Below, piece by piece: positions 56,882-64,000 of a DNA stretch of 64,000 nucleotides. The position numbers and the translations under genes are program-made. This stretch comes from Variovorax sp. MHTC-1. GTDB taxonomy: Bacteria > Pseudomonadota > Gammaproteobacteria > Burkholderiales > Burkholderiaceae_C. The notes beneath the pieces are model-generated. The model had not been told where the DNA came from and ran no database searches. It saw only the letters and a list, made by a program, of their open reading frames with translations. The stretch is from assembly GCF_003984645.1 (NCBI RefSeq), contig NZ_RWKI01000007.1, positions 1-64,000 of the forward strand, written 5' to 3'. How positions within the stretch are numbered: the stretch's first letter is position 1; every line of letters begins with the position of its first letter.

Positions 56882-57415
56882 GTGGCACATCCCTATCTCT
56901 TCCACGCCGGCGAGGCCACCGTGCTCGCCAGGGAAGGCCAGTTCACCGATGCCATGCCCGAGATCCTGATCGGCCTCACCGACGGGCCGGTAGGCATCGC
57001 CTTCGCCGGCATGATGGCGCAGAGCAAGGGCCATACCGCGATGTTCGCGATCCGGGCCTGCAACCAGCTTGTGCGGCCGGCCACCATCATGGTGCCGAAG
57101 GTCACGCTCAAGGACACGGCCAACATCGAGCTCTTCGGCGGCGTGGTGCAGAGCGCAACGGCCGACGCGGTGGTCGATTGCCTGATCGAGGGCATCATCC
57201 CCAAGGAGCTGGCCAACGAGCTGTGCATCATCAGCCTGGTGTGGATCGATCCGCGATGCGCTAGGGACGACAATCTCGACAAGAAAGACATGTACCGCAC
57301 CAACTACGAGGCGACGAAGCTCGCGATCCGGCGCGCGTTGAACAACGAGCCCACGGTGGACGAACTGATCGCCAACCGCCACCGGATCAAGCACGACATG
57401 AACGACTGGAGTTGA
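56882..57415 (+). CDS. Fae-like paralogue without the active-site histidine
   Basis: Protein of 177 residues with the Fae fold (GMMAQSKGHTAMFAIRACNQLVRPATIMVPKVTLKDTANIELFGGVVQSATADAVVDCLIEG). Aligned by eye, the [10 protein letters not shown] motif of Fae becomes TDAMPEILIG, with Met25 at the catalytic His position. It is therefore unlikely to catalyse formaldehyde condensation. Fae paralogues (fae2, fae3) are known in methylotrophs and their roles are unsettled. The start is GTG with GGAG 6 bases upstream; the next gene begins immediately after the stop. A C-terminal extension (DDNLDKKDMYRTNYEATKLAIRRAL) is not found in the canonical Fae. Confidence 0.82.
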   Translation: MAHPYLFHAGEATVLAREGQFTDAMPEILIGLTDGPVGIAFAGMMAQSKGHTAMFAIRACNQLVRPATIMVPKVTLKDTANIELFGGVVQSATADAVVDCLIEGIIPKELANELCIISLVWIDPRCARDDNLDKKDMYRTNYEATKLAIRRALNNEPTVDELIANRHRIKHDMNDWS

Positions 57416-59314
57416 ATGCCTAGCTTCGCGCTGCTCGACGACTGCGCCTCGACGCGCGAGCGGCCGATCAGCCGGCTCTACACCGGCTTCGTCCGCGCGC
57501 ACCGCTGCACCGACCCGGCGGGTCTCGACACCGCGTGGGACCAGGTCGATGCCGATCTGCGGCAAGGCCTGCATGCGGTGCTTCTGGCCGACTACGAATG
57601 GGGTGCCAAGCTGCTGCATGCCTGCCAGGCGCGGCTCGCAGCGGACGATGCGTCCGCGCTGCGGGTGCTGATGTTTCGCCACTGCGCGAAGCTTTCGGCG
57701 GACGAGGTCGGCAGTTGGCTCGCGCAGCGCGAACAGAGCGAGTCGTCTGCGTCGTGCGAGGGCGGCGAGCCGCAGGCCGCCGGCGCGATGGACCTCGTCT
57801 CCAGCATCGACGAGGCCGCCTTCACCGATGCCATCGCGCGCATCCACGCCGCCATCGGCGCGGGCGAGACCTACCAGGTCAACTTCACCTACCGAATGCA
57901 GGGCAGAAGCTACGGTTCGCCCGTCAGCCTGTACCGGCGGCTGCGCGCGCGCCAGCCGGTGGCCTACGGCGCGCTGATCGCGTTGCCGCAGAGCGGGCAG
58001 GGCGGCGCGGGCGATGCCACGCACGTGCTCTCCTGCTCGCCCGAACTCTTCCTGCGCCATGACGCCGGCGTGCTGACGGCGCGTCCAATGAAAGGCACGG
58101 CCGCGCGTGCCGGCGCGCCCGAGGGCGACAGCGAGATGGCACGCCTGCTTGCGGCGGACCCCAAGAACCGCGCCGAGAACGTGATGATCGTCGACCTGCT
58201 GCGCAACGACATCGGCCGCGTGGCGCGCATCGGCTCGGTGACGGTGCCGGATCTCTTCGCCGTCGAGCCCTACGCGACGGTGTTCCAGATGACCTCGACC
58301 GTTCAGGCGAGGCTGCGTGCCGAGGTCGGCATGCCCGAGCTGCTGCGCGCGGTCTTTCCCTGCGGGTCCATCACCGGCGCGCCCAAGCACCGCACGATGG
58401 AATGGATCGCCGCACTGGAGAACACGCCGCGCGGGCTCTACTGCGGCGCCATCGGCTGGATCGATGCGCCGCCGCCAGGCGCACGCGTCGGCGACTTCTG
58501 CCTCTCGGTGGCCATCCGCACGCTCACGCTCGGCGCCGAGGCGGGCGGGCTGCGGCCGCTGCGATTGGGCATCGGCGCCGGCATCGTGCAGGACAGCCGC
58601 GCCGCCGACGAGTTCGAAGAGTGCCGGTTGAAGGCCCGCTTTCTCACCGGGCTCGACCCCGGCTTCGAGCTGTTCGAGACCATGCATGCCACCCGGGAAA
58701 GCATCCGGCACCTGGAGCGGCACCTGGCGCGGCTGGCGCGCAGCGCCCGCGCGTTGGGCTTCGTCTTCGACCGCGACGCAGCGCTCGCGGCCTTGCGCGA
58801 CGCGCTGCCGGCCCTCGCGCCGGGCCAGCCCTCGCGCCTGCGCCTGGCGCTGGCGCATGACGGGCGGCTTCGTCTCACGCACGCGCCGCTGGCGCCCCTG
58901 GCCGGCGGCGCAGTGAAGCTGCTGATCGCCGGCGAGCGCTTGCCCGATGCGAATCCCTTGGCCGCGTACAAGACCACCTTGCGCCAGCATTACGACGCCG
59001 GCGTGCGTGCCGCAGAAAGCGCGGGCGCCTTCGACACCCTGTTCTTCACGGCCGACGGCCGGCTGGCCGAAGGCGGACGCAGCACGCTGTTCGCGCGCAT
59101 CGATGGACGCTGGTGGACGCCGCCGGTCGCCGACGGCGCGCTGCCCGGCGTGATGCGCGAGGTGCTGCTCGAAGATCCCGCGTGGCAGGCCGCCGAACGC
59201 ACGCTGCGCCGGGAGGACCTGCAGGCGGCGCAGGCGCTCGTGGTGTGCAACGCACTGCGTGGCGCGCTGCCGGCGCAGCTCCAGGCTCAGGTGCACGAGG
59301 CTTCGGTGGCGTGA
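57416..59314 (+). CDS. pabBC: PabB-PabC fusion: aminodeoxychorismate synthase I / aminodeoxychorismate lyase
   Basis: Protein of 632 residues. Residues 1 to about 415 form the chorismate-binding PabB part, with GETYQVNFTYR, the active-site LTARPMKGTAARAG, LLRNDIGRVARIGSV and FPCGSITGAPKHRTMEWI. Residues from about 420 form a PLP-dependent PabC part, with FELFETMHAT and the lysine-bearing LAAYKTTLRQHYDAGV. Together they convert chorismate (with glutamine amidotransferase PabA) to 4-aminobenzoate. That is the substrate of beta-RFAP synthase encoded at the cluster's other end, and also a folate precursor. It starts directly at the stop of the Fae paralogue. Confidence 0.93.
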   Translation: MPSFALLDDCASTRERPISRLYTGFVRAHRCTDPAGLDTAWDQVDADLRQGLHAVLLADYEWGAKLLHACQARLAADDASALRVLMFRHCAKLSADEVGSWLAQREQSESSASCEGGEPQAAGAMDLVSSIDEAAFTDAIARIHAAIGAGETYQVNFTYRMQGRSYGSPVSLYRRLRARQPVAYGALIALPQSGQGGAGDATHVLSCSPELFLRHDAGVLTARPMKGTAARAGAPEGDSEMARLLAADPKNRAENVMIVDLLRNDIGRVARIGSVTVPDLFAVEPYATVFQMTSTVQARLRAEVGMPELLRAVFPCGSITGAPKHRTMEWIAALENTPRGLYCGAIGWIDAPPPGARVGDFCLSVAIRTLTLGAEAGGLRPLRLGIGAGIVQDSRAADEFEECRLKARFLTGLDPGFELFETMHATRESIRHLERHLARLARSARALGFVFDRDAALAALRDALPALAPGQPSRLRLALAHDGRLRLTHAPLAPLAGGAVKLLIAGERLPDANPLAAYKTTLRQHYDAGVRAAESAGAFDTLFFTADGRLAEGGRSTLFARIDGRWWTPPVADGALPGVMREVLLEDPAWQAAERTLRREDLQAAQALVVCNALRGALPAQLQAQVHEASVA

Positions 59315-59339
59315 TGCGCGTTTCGATCCAGGCCCCGCC

Positions 59340-59996
59340 ATGAAGCTGGCGCTCTTCGATCTCGACCACACCCTGATCCCGTTCGACAGCGGCATGGCCT
59401 GGACGCGCTTCCTGGTCGCGCGCGGCGTCCTGCCGGCCGATGCGGAGTCGGTCTACCTGGGCTATTGCCGGCAGTACGTGGCCGGCACGCTGGACATCCG
59501 CGAGCTGCACCAGGTCAGCGTCGCGCCGCTGGCGCGCTTCGGTCTCGCCGTGCTGCGGCAATGGGCGGCCGAGTTCGAGGCCGAGATGGCGCCGCAGCTG
59601 CCGCAGGCGATGCGCGCGCTGGTGCGCGAGCACCAGGACGAGGGCCACCTCTGCGCCATCGTGACCGCCACCACTTGGCTCATCGCAGATCCCTTCGGCC
59701 GGCTGTTCGGCGTTGCCGACGTGCTGGCGACGCAGTCGCTGGTCGTCGACGATGCGCTCGACGGGGCGATCGACGGCGATCCGTGCTTCGGCGCCCACAA
59801 GCTGATGCATGTGAAGCGCTTTCTGGCAACGCGAGGCTTGTCGTTCGAGGCGCTCGAGCGATCGTGGTTCTATTCCGACTCCATCAGCGACCTGCCGCTG
59901 CTGGGCGCGGTCTCGGACCCGGTGGCGGTGTGTCCGGACGAGCGGCTGCGCGCCCTGGCGCTGCATTCCGGCTGGCCGATTCTCGAACGCGCCTGA
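59340..59996 (+). CDS. HAD-superfamily (IB) hydrolase
   Basis: Protein of 218 residues. HAD motif I is LALFDLDHTLIPFDS, motif II lies in CAIVTATTWLIADPFG, and motifs III-IV include GAHKLMHVKRFLATRG and FYSDSISDLPLLGAV. Type IB members are small-molecule phosphatases such as phosphoserine phosphatase. It follows pabBC by 25 bases and may remove a phosphate during H4MPT or methanofuran synthesis, or be unrelated. It is the last gene of the cluster on this strand. Confidence 0.87.
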   Translation: MKLALFDLDHTLIPFDSGMAWTRFLVARGVLPADAESVYLGYCRQYVAGTLDIRELHQVSVAPLARFGLAVLRQWAAEFEAEMAPQLPQAMRALVREHQDEGHLCAIVTATTWLIADPFGRLFGVADVLATQSLVVDDALDGAIDGDPCFGAHKLMHVKRFLATRGLSFEALERSWFYSDSISDLPLLGAVSDPVAVCPDERLRALALHSGWPILERA

Positions 59997-60201
59997 CGGA
60001 CGATGTCGAGATGCCTTCGTCAGCGCACGAAGCAGATCGGCGCCACGTCGGCGCTTTTGCAAGTAGTGTTGCTAGCCAGCCTCGCGAAGTCGCACTGTGT
60101 TCGTTAGCGTACAGACGGTGCATCCGAAACCTATACTAATTGCGTCGTCGTAGTGGCATCCTCTTCGTGATCCCCGGCGCCCGAATGGTGTGGAGTCCGA
60201 G

Positions 60202-60921
60202 ATGGTCGCAGTCCCTGATGCCGGAGCAAATCATCTGCTCGCGGCGCTGCCCGATGCCGAACTGCAGCGGTGGCTCCCTCAGCTTGAACATGTGGACCTG
60301 CCGCTCGGCCATGTCCTGTACGAGTCTGGTGCGACGCTCAGTCACGTGTACTTCCCGACCACCGCCATCGTCTCGCTGCTGTACGTCCTGGAGAACGGCG
60401 CTTCGGCCGAGATCGCCGTCGTCGGCAAGGAGGGCATCGTCGGCATCTCGCTGTTCATGGGCGGCGAATCCACGCCGAACCGCGCAGTGGTGCAAAGCGC
60501 CGGCAAGGGGCTCCGGCTCAGTGCTGATGCGCTGAAAGCGGAGTTCAATCGCGCCGGCGCCGTGCTGCACCTGTTGCTGAGGTACACCCAGGCGTTGATC
60601 ACCCAGATGTCGCAAACGGCGGTGTGCAATCGCCACCATTCCCTGGATCAGCAACTGTGCCGCTGGCTTCTGCTCAGCCTGGATCGCCTGACCGGCGACG
60701 AGCTTGTGATGACCCAGGAACTGATCTCCAACATGCTGGGCGTGCGCCGCGAAGGAGTGACGGAGGCGGCGCAGCAGTTGCAAGCGGCAGGTCTCATTCG
60801 CTACGCCCGCGGGCGCATCACGGTGCTCGACCGTGATCGCCTGGAGCAACGCTCGTGCGAGTGCTATGCGGTGGTGAAGAAAGAGTACGACCGCCTGCTT
60901 CCCGACGAGCGGGCGAAATAA
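60202..60921 (+). CDS. Crp/Fnr-family transcriptional regulator 1
   Basis: Protein of 239 residues. The N-terminal half is a cyclic-nucleotide-binding-like beta-roll (LGHVLYESGATLSHVYFPTTAIVSLLYVLENGASAEIAVVGKEGIVG). The C-terminal half is a winged helix (VMTQELISNMLGVRREGVTEAAQQLQAAGLIRYARGRITVLDR). The Fnr cysteines are absent, and the beta-roll is of the common 'GKEGIVG' subtype whose ligand is unknown. ATG 60202 has GGAG six bases upstream. A similar regulator follows 108 bases later, suggesting an old duplication. Confidence 0.88.
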   Translation: MVAVPDAGANHLLAALPDAELQRWLPQLEHVDLPLGHVLYESGATLSHVYFPTTAIVSLLYVLENGASAEIAVVGKEGIVGISLFMGGESTPNRAVVQSAGKGLRLSADALKAEFNRAGAVLHLLLRYTQALITQMSQTAVCNRHHSLDQQLCRWLLLSLDRLTGDELVMTQELISNMLGVRREGVTEAAQQLQAAGLIRYARGRITVLDRDRLEQRSCECYAVVKKEYDRLLPDERAK

Positions 60922-61029
60922 GCCCCAGAGCGGCGCGCTGGGGCGCATACTCTCTACATCCACTCGAAACGGCAATCGGCCCCAGCGTTCTGCTCCTGTT
61001 CGCCCCCGTCATTCGGAGGCGCGAGCAAC

Positions 61030-61734
61030 ATGGGAGCCGATATGGCCACTGTCCAGAATCACCTGATCAAGCTGCTGCCGCGCAGCGATCGCCTGAAGTT
61101 TCTTTCACGCTGCGAAGAAGTGCAGCTCGTCCTCGCGGACGTGCTATCCGTACCCGGCGAGGCGACACCCTACGTCTACTTCCCCGTCGACGGCTTCATT
61201 TCGCTGGTCGCAACGACTGACGGCAGTCCATCCCTGGAAGTCGGAATGGTCGGCAGGGAAGGCATGGTCGGCGTACATGTAGCCCTGGGTGTGCTGACCG
61301 CACCGCTGCGCGCCGTGGTGCAAGGGGCGGGCTCGTCATGGCGCATCAGCAGCAAGGCCTTTCAAAAGGAGCTGGCAGCGAGCGAAGCCTTTCAGCGCGT
61401 GGTGGACCGCTACGTGTGCGTCCTGATGGCCCAGCTAACCACATCGGCGGCATGCCTCCGCTTTCACGAGATCGGTCCACGGCTCGCCCGCTGGCTGCTC
61501 ATGAGCCAGGACCGCGCGCATTCCGACAGTTTCCGTATGACGCATGAATTCCTGGCCTACATGCTGGGCGTGCGCCGCGTCGGCATCACCGCGGCAGCGG
61601 GTGCGCTCCAGCAAAGCGGCCTGATCGAATACACGCGGGGTGATCTCACGGTGCTCGACCGCGCCGGACTCGAAGCAGCGGCATGCGGCTGCTACACCGC
61701 TGACCGCAAGGGCTACGCGGATCTGCTCGAGTAG
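61030..61734 (+). CDS. Crp/Fnr-family transcriptional regulator 2
   Basis: Protein of 234 residues with the same architecture as its neighbour: beta-roll (EATPYVYFPVDGFISLVATTDGSPSLEVGMVGREGMVG) and winged helix (FRMTHEFLAYMLGVRRVGITAAAGALQQSGLIEYTRGDLTVLDRAGLE). The two are recognisably homologous along their length but clearly diverged. A short inverted repeat (CCCCAG...CTGGGG, 60926-60946) lies between them. No target is evident from the sequence. Confidence 0.88.
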   Translation: MGADMATVQNHLIKLLPRSDRLKFLSRCEEVQLVLADVLSVPGEATPYVYFPVDGFISLVATTDGSPSLEVGMVGREGMVGVHVALGVLTAPLRAVVQGAGSSWRISSKAFQKELAASEAFQRVVDRYVCVLMAQLTTSAACLRFHEIGPRLARWLLMSQDRAHSDSFRMTHEFLAYMLGVRRVGITAAAGALQQSGLIEYTRGDLTVLDRAGLEAAACGCYTADRKGYADLLE

Positions 61735-61861
61735 ATAGAGGCCGACGCGTCGGCAATCCAGCTTCTCCCAAGTTCTTTTGACGCTCTGTACGGCGCCGCA
61801 CAGAGTTCCCAAAGTGTCCGCGATATGGTGGGGGCTCCCGGCTTCGAGCGGGGGAAAGCCT

Positions 61862-62119
61862 ATGACCACTTCCAAAGTTGCAGCCCGGATCCTCGTGCGC
61901 GCGTACCTCGACGGGAGGACGATGGACGAGTTCATGTTCAGCGCCGTCGTATGGATGGCCGACAAGCGGCTGACAGGGGGAATCGTGCCCGCGCTGGATC
62001 AAACGCTGCGCGATGACATCGACAATCAGGCCGGGCCGGTGGTGGCGTTCAAGCAGATCCGGGGGGCAGCGCCGTACAAGTTTGCGGTCCCGCTGCCGCA
62101 GTGGTTGAGGCGGGCTTGA
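61862..62119 (+). CDS. Small hypothetical protein
   Basis: Protein of 85 residues starting MTTSKVAARILVRAYL, with GGGGGAAAG about 5 bases before the ATG. No domain is recognised. The sequence is mixed (LDGRTMDEFMFSAVVWMADKRLTGGIVPALDQTLRDDI) without membrane helices. It stands alone between the Crp/Fnr genes and a response regulator gene. Confidence 0.5.
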   Translation: MTTSKVAARILVRAYLDGRTMDEFMFSAVVWMADKRLTGGIVPALDQTLRDDIDNQAGPVVAFKQIRGAAPYKFAVPLPQWLRRA

Positions 62120-62153
62120 GCATCGCAGCACAGCCTTTTGCGCGCGCGCCACG

Positions 62154-62621
62154 ATGAGCATCTATGTCGTCGATGATCACGCCATGATGCGCGACGCCAT
62201 CGCCATGGTGATGCGCAGGCTGCACCCCCACCGGAACGTCGTGGAAGTCGGATGCCTGGGCGAACTCATGCCGAGCGTGGATGCGATGGGACCACCCGGC
62301 TTGATCCTCCTGGACCTGAACCTGCCCGACGCGACGGGTTGCTCCGGGGTTCACAAGGTCAAGCGGCAGTTTCCGAACGTGCCCCTGGCCGTCTATTCGG
62401 CGTCGCCTGCCGTTGACGTGGCGGGCGATTGCATCGAGGCCGGCGCCGACATCTACATCGAGAAGACGGCGGGGGCAAGCGAACTCGTCGCCGCTCTTCG
62501 CAACTTGCTCTTCGACCTACCGCTCTCGAACCTGCGAGTGGCCCGCGACCAGGGGCGACACCAGATGGCCTTGATCGCAGAGGCCATGGACCCACATGGC
62601 TGCCGTCCAGCCTCCAGCTGA
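62154..62621 (+). CDS. Receiver-only response regulator
   Basis: Protein of 155 residues. It consists of one CheY-like receiver domain: acidic DDH near residue 7, the phospho-acceptor Asp in LILLDLNLPD, the Ser of VYSAS, and the Lys of YIEKTAG. The C-terminal 35 residues (NLRVARDQGRHQMALIAEAMDPHG) are not a known output domain. It overlaps the next gene, a CheB-like protein, by 26 bases in a different frame. The pair may be the two halves of a CheB-like unit made as separate chains. Confidence 0.82.
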   Translation: MSIYVVDDHAMMRDAIAMVMRRLHPHRNVVEVGCLGELMPSVDAMGPPGLILLDLNLPDATGCSGVHKVKRQFPNVPLAVYSASPAVDVAGDCIEAGADIYIEKTAGASELVAALRNLLFDLPLSNLRVARDQGRHQMALIAEAMDPHGCRPASS

Positions 62622-63252
62622 GTCATGGCCGCATTCGGCGAGTCCCGCCGGGCAACTGCTCAAGCGCGAACCACGCGACGTCATCGTGATCGGCGCGGCG
62701 CTGGGCGGCTTGACAGCGCTCTGCAAGGTCGCCGGCGGCCTGCCGCGCGAGTTCGATGCCGCGATTCTCATCGCGCTGGACATCGCCTCTCAGCCGGCGT
62801 CGTCGGTGCAGCAGATACTCGGCAGCTATTCGCAACTGCCGGTCGGCTTTGCAACGCACGGCGCTTCCGTCCTTCGGGGGCGCATCGTGCTGGCGCCTCT
62901 GAACCATCACATGCGGATTGCGCAGCCGGGAATCATTGCGCTCGAGGCCTGCGGGGCGCTCTCCGATGCCGGGCCCTCGGTGGACGGGCTGTTCGAGACG
63001 GCCGCTGCCGTGTACGGAAAGCGTGTGATCGGCGTGGTCCTGACCGGCGGCTCCCACGATGGAACGCGCGGATCCACAGCGATCGAGGCAGCGGGCGGTG
63101 TCTGCGTGGTCCAGGACCCCGACGAGGCGGTTGACGCTGACATGCCGTTGAGCGTGATCCGCGGAGACCACCCCGACTATTGCATCAGGCTCGAGCAGAT
63201 GGCGCCCTTGCTGGTGCGGCTGGCAGCCGGCGAGCTGCCGCCCAGAGGGTGA
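62596..63252 (+). CDS. CheB-like methylesterase-fold protein lacking the catalytic Ser and His
   Basis: Protein of 218 residues with the CheB C-terminal fold. The nucleophile motif GASTGG reads VIGAALGGLTAL, with Ala35 for Ser. The following strand, where CheB has QHMP with its catalytic His, reads ALDIASQPASSVQQIL. The third-region VLTGGSHDGTRGSTAI keeps the Asp-containing loop, and the rest follows CheB (GRIVLAPLNHHM, GLFETAAAVYG). It should not demethylate chemoreceptors. No chemotaxis genes are nearby. It may be a signalling or binding protein partnered with the overlapping receiver protein. Confidence 0.78.
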   Translation: MAAVQPPAESWPHSASPAGQLLKREPRDVIVIGAALGGLTALCKVAGGLPREFDAAILIALDIASQPASSVQQILGSYSQLPVGFATHGASVLRGRIVLAPLNHHMRIAQPGIIALEACGALSDAGPSVDGLFETAAAVYGKRVIGVVLTGGSHDGTRGSTAIEAAGGVCVVQDPDEAVDADMPLSVIRGDHPDYCIRLEQMAPLLVRLAAGELPPRG

Positions 63253-63418
63253 CGCAGCGCGGCCGTCCGGTGCACGGCCCTGGCCCGTCCGTTCTGCGCT
63301 GCGCGCGACGAGCCCCGGTGCAAGCGGATCACCAAGTGTCGAATCACGCTTACAGACGAGCCGCCCTTTGGCCACAAAGCTATCCGTTCCTGCACACGCG
63401 TGAACAGGAGAAGCGCAG

Positions 63419-64000
63419 ATGTACGTCATCATGGGTGGAACGGGTCACGTCGGCTCGGCGACAGCGACGGCGCTGCTTGCCCGCGGCGAACAGGTAGCGA
63501 TCGTCACGCATGACGCGAACCGCGCTGGCGCGTGGCTGAGGGAGGCGCCGAAATCGTGGAGGCGAACGTCAACGAGGTGGCGTCGCTGCGCGCTGCATTC
63601 CGGCGCGGTAGTCGTGCCTTCCTGCTCAACCCGAACGCCGATACGTCTGCGGACACCGATGCAGTCGAGAGGCGAACGGTCGCGAACATACTGTCCGCGC
63701 TGGACGGGTCGGGGCTGGAGAAGGTCGTCGCGGCATCGACCGGTGGCGCGCAGCCCGGCGATCGCATCGGCGACCTCAACGTCCTGTGGGAACTCGAAGA
63801 AGGGCTGCGCCGGCAACCGATCCCCGCGGCGATCAACCGTGGCGCGTACTACATGAGCAACTGGGACGGCCAGCTCGACGCTGTTCGCAAGACTGGAAAG
63901 CTGCAGACGATGTACCCCGCCGACTTGCTCATCCCGATGGTCGCGCCGCTCGACTTGGGCGAGATCGCAGCGCAGAGACTGGTGTCCACGCCGGACGACA
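63419..64000 (+). pseudogene. NAD(P)-binding NmrA-like protein, frameshifted and cut by the window edge
   Basis: The frame starting at ATG 63419 reads YVIMGGTGHVGSATATALLARGEQVAIVTHD, a Rossmann-fold NmrA/atypical-SDR start, with AGGAG 8 bases upstream. After about residue 42 the family sequence continues in another frame from about 63544: GAEIVEANVNEVASLRAAFRRG, SRAFLLNPNADTSADT and YYMSNWDGQLDAVRKTGKLQTMYPADLLIP. That second frame is open to the window edge. One missing G near 63541-63546 (GAGGCGCC for GAGGGCGCC) would explain the shift. It is either a true pseudogene or a sequencing error. Confidence 0.75.

Noticed and set aside
60926..60946. Hairpin CCCCAG...CTGGGG as a terminator after the first Crp/Fnr gene
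   Set aside because: The stem is only six pairs and no T run follows; recorded in the gene entry but not called as a terminator.

Overview
The window looks like a chromosome segment from a high-GC betaproteobacterium of the order Burkholderiales, probably Comamonadaceae and Variovorax-like. This rests on base composition, gene families and the type of intergenic palindromic repeats; no ribosomal or marker gene is present to fix the genus. Almost the whole window is coding. It holds two large functional islands with a stretch of small, partly broken accessory genes between them.

Region 1 (about 1-21,500) is the 3' part of a non-ribosomal peptide siderophore locus. Two complete NRPS genes and the tail of a third run with a SyrP/TauD-type hydroxylase (1-10,015). 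Leftward genes follow: a PepSY membrane protein, a TonB receptor with an STN signalling domain, a FecR-type sensor, an ECF sigma factor and a diaminobutyrate aminotransferase. Rightward genes then encode a second TonB receptor, a PvdE-type exporter and a lone FecR N-terminal-like domain. By-eye substrate codes read histidine-like for one module (beside an inactive-looking condensation-like domain and the hydroxylase) and serine for the terminal one, so the product may carry beta-hydroxyhistidine. Two Fur boxes and three TAAAC-N16-CGT promoters outline a Fur -> ECF sigma -> uptake/export/precursor regulon.

Region 2 (about 21,500-34,600) is accessory. It has two copies and one solo end of a 250-270 bp element with 26-bp terminal inverted repeats, a truncated fur-like gene, an NfeD/FloA membrane operon, a DUF296 protein, a ThDP-dependent oxidase-like enzyme, small exported proteins (two truncated at the solo repeat end), an SDR, a trehalase, an S1C protease with two PDZ domains, and a DNA-ligase-like domain lacking its catalytic lysine.

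Region 3 (about 34,700-60,000) is a nearly complete tetrahydromethanopterin/methanofuran C1-oxidation cluster: fae, mtdB, mch and fhcBADC plus cofactor biosynthesis genes (beta-RFAP synthase, ATP-grasp ligases, CitG-like protein, FolB-like aldolase, DmrB-like reductase, DHPS-like protein, mfnB, mfnE, mfnF, mfnD, pabBC). A sigma54 activator sits inside it, and TGGCAC-N5-TTGC-type promoters precede the fhc operon and the aldolase gene, with a weaker one before the first gene. An 848-bp imperfect palindrome splits fhcD from fhcC.

Region 4 (about 60,000-64,000) has two Crp/Fnr-type regulators, a small unknown protein, a receiver-only response regulator overlapping a CheB-like protein without catalytic serine, and a frameshifted NAD(P)-binding gene that runs off the edge.
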